From the NCBI GenBank assembly GCA_948433815.1, contig CAOJDZ010000032.1, positions 1 through 6,987 on the forward strand: DNA of 6,987 bases, given 5' to 3'. The DNA comes from an uncultured Clostridia bacterium (lineage in GTDB: Bacteria > Bacillota_I > Bacilli_A > RF39 > UBA660). A program made the translations under genes and the position numbers. The notes beneath the pieces are model-generated. The model had not been told where the DNA came from, searched no databases, and saw only the letters and a list, made by a program, of their open reading frames with translations. Within the stretch, counting starts at the first letter, position 1, and each line of letters starts with the position of its first letter. This document shows positions 6,106-6,987 of this stretch, in pieces.

Positions 6106-6378
6106 TTAATTTAAAGCATCTTTTAATTTGCTTCCAGCTTTGAAACTTGCAACAGTTTTTGCAGGTATTTTTAAAGGTTGTTTTGTTAAAGGATTGATTC
6201 CTTCTCTAGCAGCTCTTTTCTTAGCGCTGAAAGTTCCAAAACCAACTAATGCTACTTTACCATCTTTCTTTAATCCTTCTTGAATTCCTTCTAAAGTTGC
6301 ATCTAATGCTCTTCCTGCATCAGCTTTTGTCAATCCTGCTTTGGCAGCAATGAATTCGATTAATTCAATTTTAGTCAT
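6106..6378 (-). CDS. hup: HU family nucleoid protein
   Basis: HU is a small basic dimer that bends DNA and organises the nucleoid. The product is 90 residues, the family's usual length. It shows the helical N-terminus MTKIELIEFIAAKAGLTKAD, the GFGTFSAKKRAAREG strand and arm entry at 46-60, and a DNA-gripping arm with the intercalating proline P63 in INPLT (61-65), then the AKTVASFKAGSKLKDAL tail (73-89). Position 61 is Ile; Arg is common there (GRNP). The start is ATG 6378, because GGAGGT at 6388-6383 lies four bases upstream; an in-frame ATG at 6390 lies beside that ribosome site and would add four residues foreign to the family. Its own promoter and strong terminator suggest a mostly single-gene transcript. 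Its many GCT, GCA and GGT codons, less AT-rich than in the neighbours, fit high expression. Confidence 0.96.
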   Translation of the reverse strand: MTKIELIEFIAAKAGLTKADAGRALDATLEGIQEGLKKDGKVALVGFGTFSAKKRAAREGINPLTKQPLKIPAKTVASFKAGSKLKDALN

Positions 6379-6382
6379 AATT

Positions 6383-6388
6383 ACCTCC
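6383..6388 (-). promoter_or_regulatory. Strong ribosome site of hup, sets start at 6378
   Basis: GGAGGT at 6388-6383 is the strongest Shine-Dalgarno in the window and is four bases from ATG 6378-6376. It fits an abundant protein and rules out the upstream ATG at 6390. Confidence 0.85.
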
Positions 6389-6398
6389 ATCTATTTTT

Positions 6399-6414
6399 TA
6401 AGCTATTAAGCTTA
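6399..6414. repeat. Perfect hairpin at the predicted 5' end of hup mRNA
   Basis: TAAGCT (6399-6404) and AGCTTA (6409-6414) form a six-pair stem with a four-base loop. The predicted transcription start is about 6415, so the hairpin would sit at the very 5' end of the hup transcript. It could shield the message from decay or serve as a protein-binding palindrome; it is short enough to be chance. Confidence 0.4.
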
Positions 6415-6421
6415 TGTTTTA

Positions 6422-6450
6422 ATTTTATCTATAATGAGGTAAGAATGCAA
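6422..6450 (-). promoter_or_regulatory. Promoter of hup
   Basis: On the minus strand TTGCAT (6450-6445) and TAAAAT (6427-6422) are separated by exactly 17 bases, a good sigma-A type arrangement with four of six and five of six consensus matches. The predicted start near 6415 leaves a leader of about 37 bases. The rest of the 141-base gap to the next gene holds only AT-rich sequence and no clear terminator for the gene on its right. Confidence 0.65.
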
Positions 6451-6519
6451 CTATAAATTACATATTTTACGTTTTTTTTACGAACTTTACTATCATTAGT
6501 ATTTTCTATTGTACTGTTT

Positions 6520-6987
6520 TTATAATTTAAGAGATTTTACTGCATTTTTGTGAACAAGTATTCCATTTACTAATGTGTAATCGTATTCATTTTGTGCCTC
6601 AATTTTCTTAAATACTCGAGTCATATATTCGTGGTAAGTTCCAAAATCTACTTCTTTGTCTAAATATGGATACCTTGATTTATTTGCCATATATTCTGAA
6701 CAAGTTAAAACTTCGTATCTTGCTTTTTTATAAAATTCTTTTGCTCTTCTTATTAATTCTTCTTTTGTCATCTTTCCATCTATAGTATCTGTAGACATTT
6801 GTGCTGGATTAAAATCCCCATAGATTACGTAACCTAAGTAATCTTTTAATATATAATCTAGCAAACTACTCATATTACTTGCAATTCCAAGGCTTCTAAA
6901 TTTTTCATAACAGTATACTTGACTTAAATATATTCTATTAGCTGTACAAAAGGAAGTTCTGACATCAATGTATCCACATTTTTCTTC
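6520..6987 (-). CDS. Probable GNAT family N-acetyltransferase, C-terminal part (runs off the right edge)
   Basis: The frame ending at TAA 6522-6520 stays open to the window edge, so 155 residues are visible and the start lies outside; an internal ATG at 6873 is not the real start. In the visible part, residues 19-48 (IYLSQVYCYEKFRS then LGIASNMSS and LLDYIL) resemble the GNAT acetyl-CoA site: a strand, then R-x-x-G-x-A (31-36, RSLGIA) and the following helix. Next come a strand, GYVIYGDF at 53-60, and AKEFYKKARYEV at 84-95, like the A-x-x-F-Y-x-x-x-x-Y element after the GNAT fifth strand, although the usual Gly before Tyr is replaced. If this is correct it moves an acetyl group from acetyl-CoA to an amine; the substrate cannot be told. 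The tail (about 100-155) is Tyr- and acid-rich and not typical of any subgroup I know. Confidence 0.55.
   Translation of the reverse strand, partial: EEKCGYIDVRTSFCTANRIYLSQVYCYEKFRSLGIASNMSSLLDYILKDYLGYVIYGDFNPAQMSTDTIDGKMTKEELIRRAKEFYKKARYEVLTCSEYMANKSRYPYLDKEVDFGTYHEYMTRVFKKIEAQNEYDYTLVNGILVHKNAVKSLKL

Noticed and set aside
6379..6390. ATG start for hup at 6390
   Set aside because: It abuts GGAGGT and would add four residues absent from HU proteins; ATG 6378 gives the standard 90 residues.
6465..6482. Direct repeat TTTTACG, two copies 11 bases apart
   Set aside because: Short, built on T runs, and in a 141-base AT-rich gap; nothing ties it to a function.
6488..6501. Small inverted repeat TACTA/TAGTA after the acetyltransferase-like gene
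   Set aside because: Five A/T-rich pairs with no T tract following on the minus strand; not a credible terminator.
1..6987. Alternative genetic code (TGA as Trp)
   Set aside because: Conserved Trp residues checked are TGG and all genes run full length without in-frame TGA.

Overview
The window is an AT-rich, tightly packed chromosomal segment from a low-GC Gram-positive bacterium (Bacillota, most likely class Bacilli). Three things point there. RecU, the Holliday-junction resolvase of that lineage, sits directly upstream of a class A penicillin-binding protein. DnaD, the Bacilli-type primosome protein, is present next to nth. The recU-pbp pair faces dnaD-nth tail to tail, as I recall from Bacillus subtilis. 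All seven visible stop codons are TAA and every Trp codon I checked is TGG, so nothing suggests the Mollicute code. Very low GC and a compressed gene order would suit an uncultured, host-associated Bacilli lineage, but that is inference.

Layout from left to right: (1) bases 1-195, minus strand, the 5' end of an unrecognised gene that leaves the window on the left; (2) bases 196-377, a divergent promoter region with inverted TTTACAC half-sites; (3) bases 378-3762, plus strand, recU and a large bifunctional penicillin-binding protein overlapping by 20 bases; (4) a hairpin at 3746-3775 that contains both stop codons of the convergent genes and looks like a two-way terminator; (5) bases 3759-6064, minus strand, cca-dnaD-nth, overlapping in series; (6) bases 6106-6378, minus strand, an HU gene with its own promoter and terminator; (7) bases 6520-6987, minus strand, the 3' part of a probable GNAT acetyltransferase that enters from the right edge.

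Together the genes cover housekeeping: recombination and chromosome segregation (RecU), peptidoglycan synthesis (PBP1), base-excision repair (Nth), replication initiation and restart (DnaD), tRNA 3'-end maturation (Cca) and nucleoid structure (HU). I found no sign of a mobile element, CRISPR array, defence island or RNA gene, and I do not think the window holds a new multi-gene system. The points worth a second look are the shared coding terminator, two Glu-to-Asp changes at positions equivalent to active-site residues (RecU and the PBP glycosyltransferase), the unusual PBP C-terminus, the cca start without a Shine-Dalgarno just after the hup terminator, and the operator-like repeats upstream of recU.
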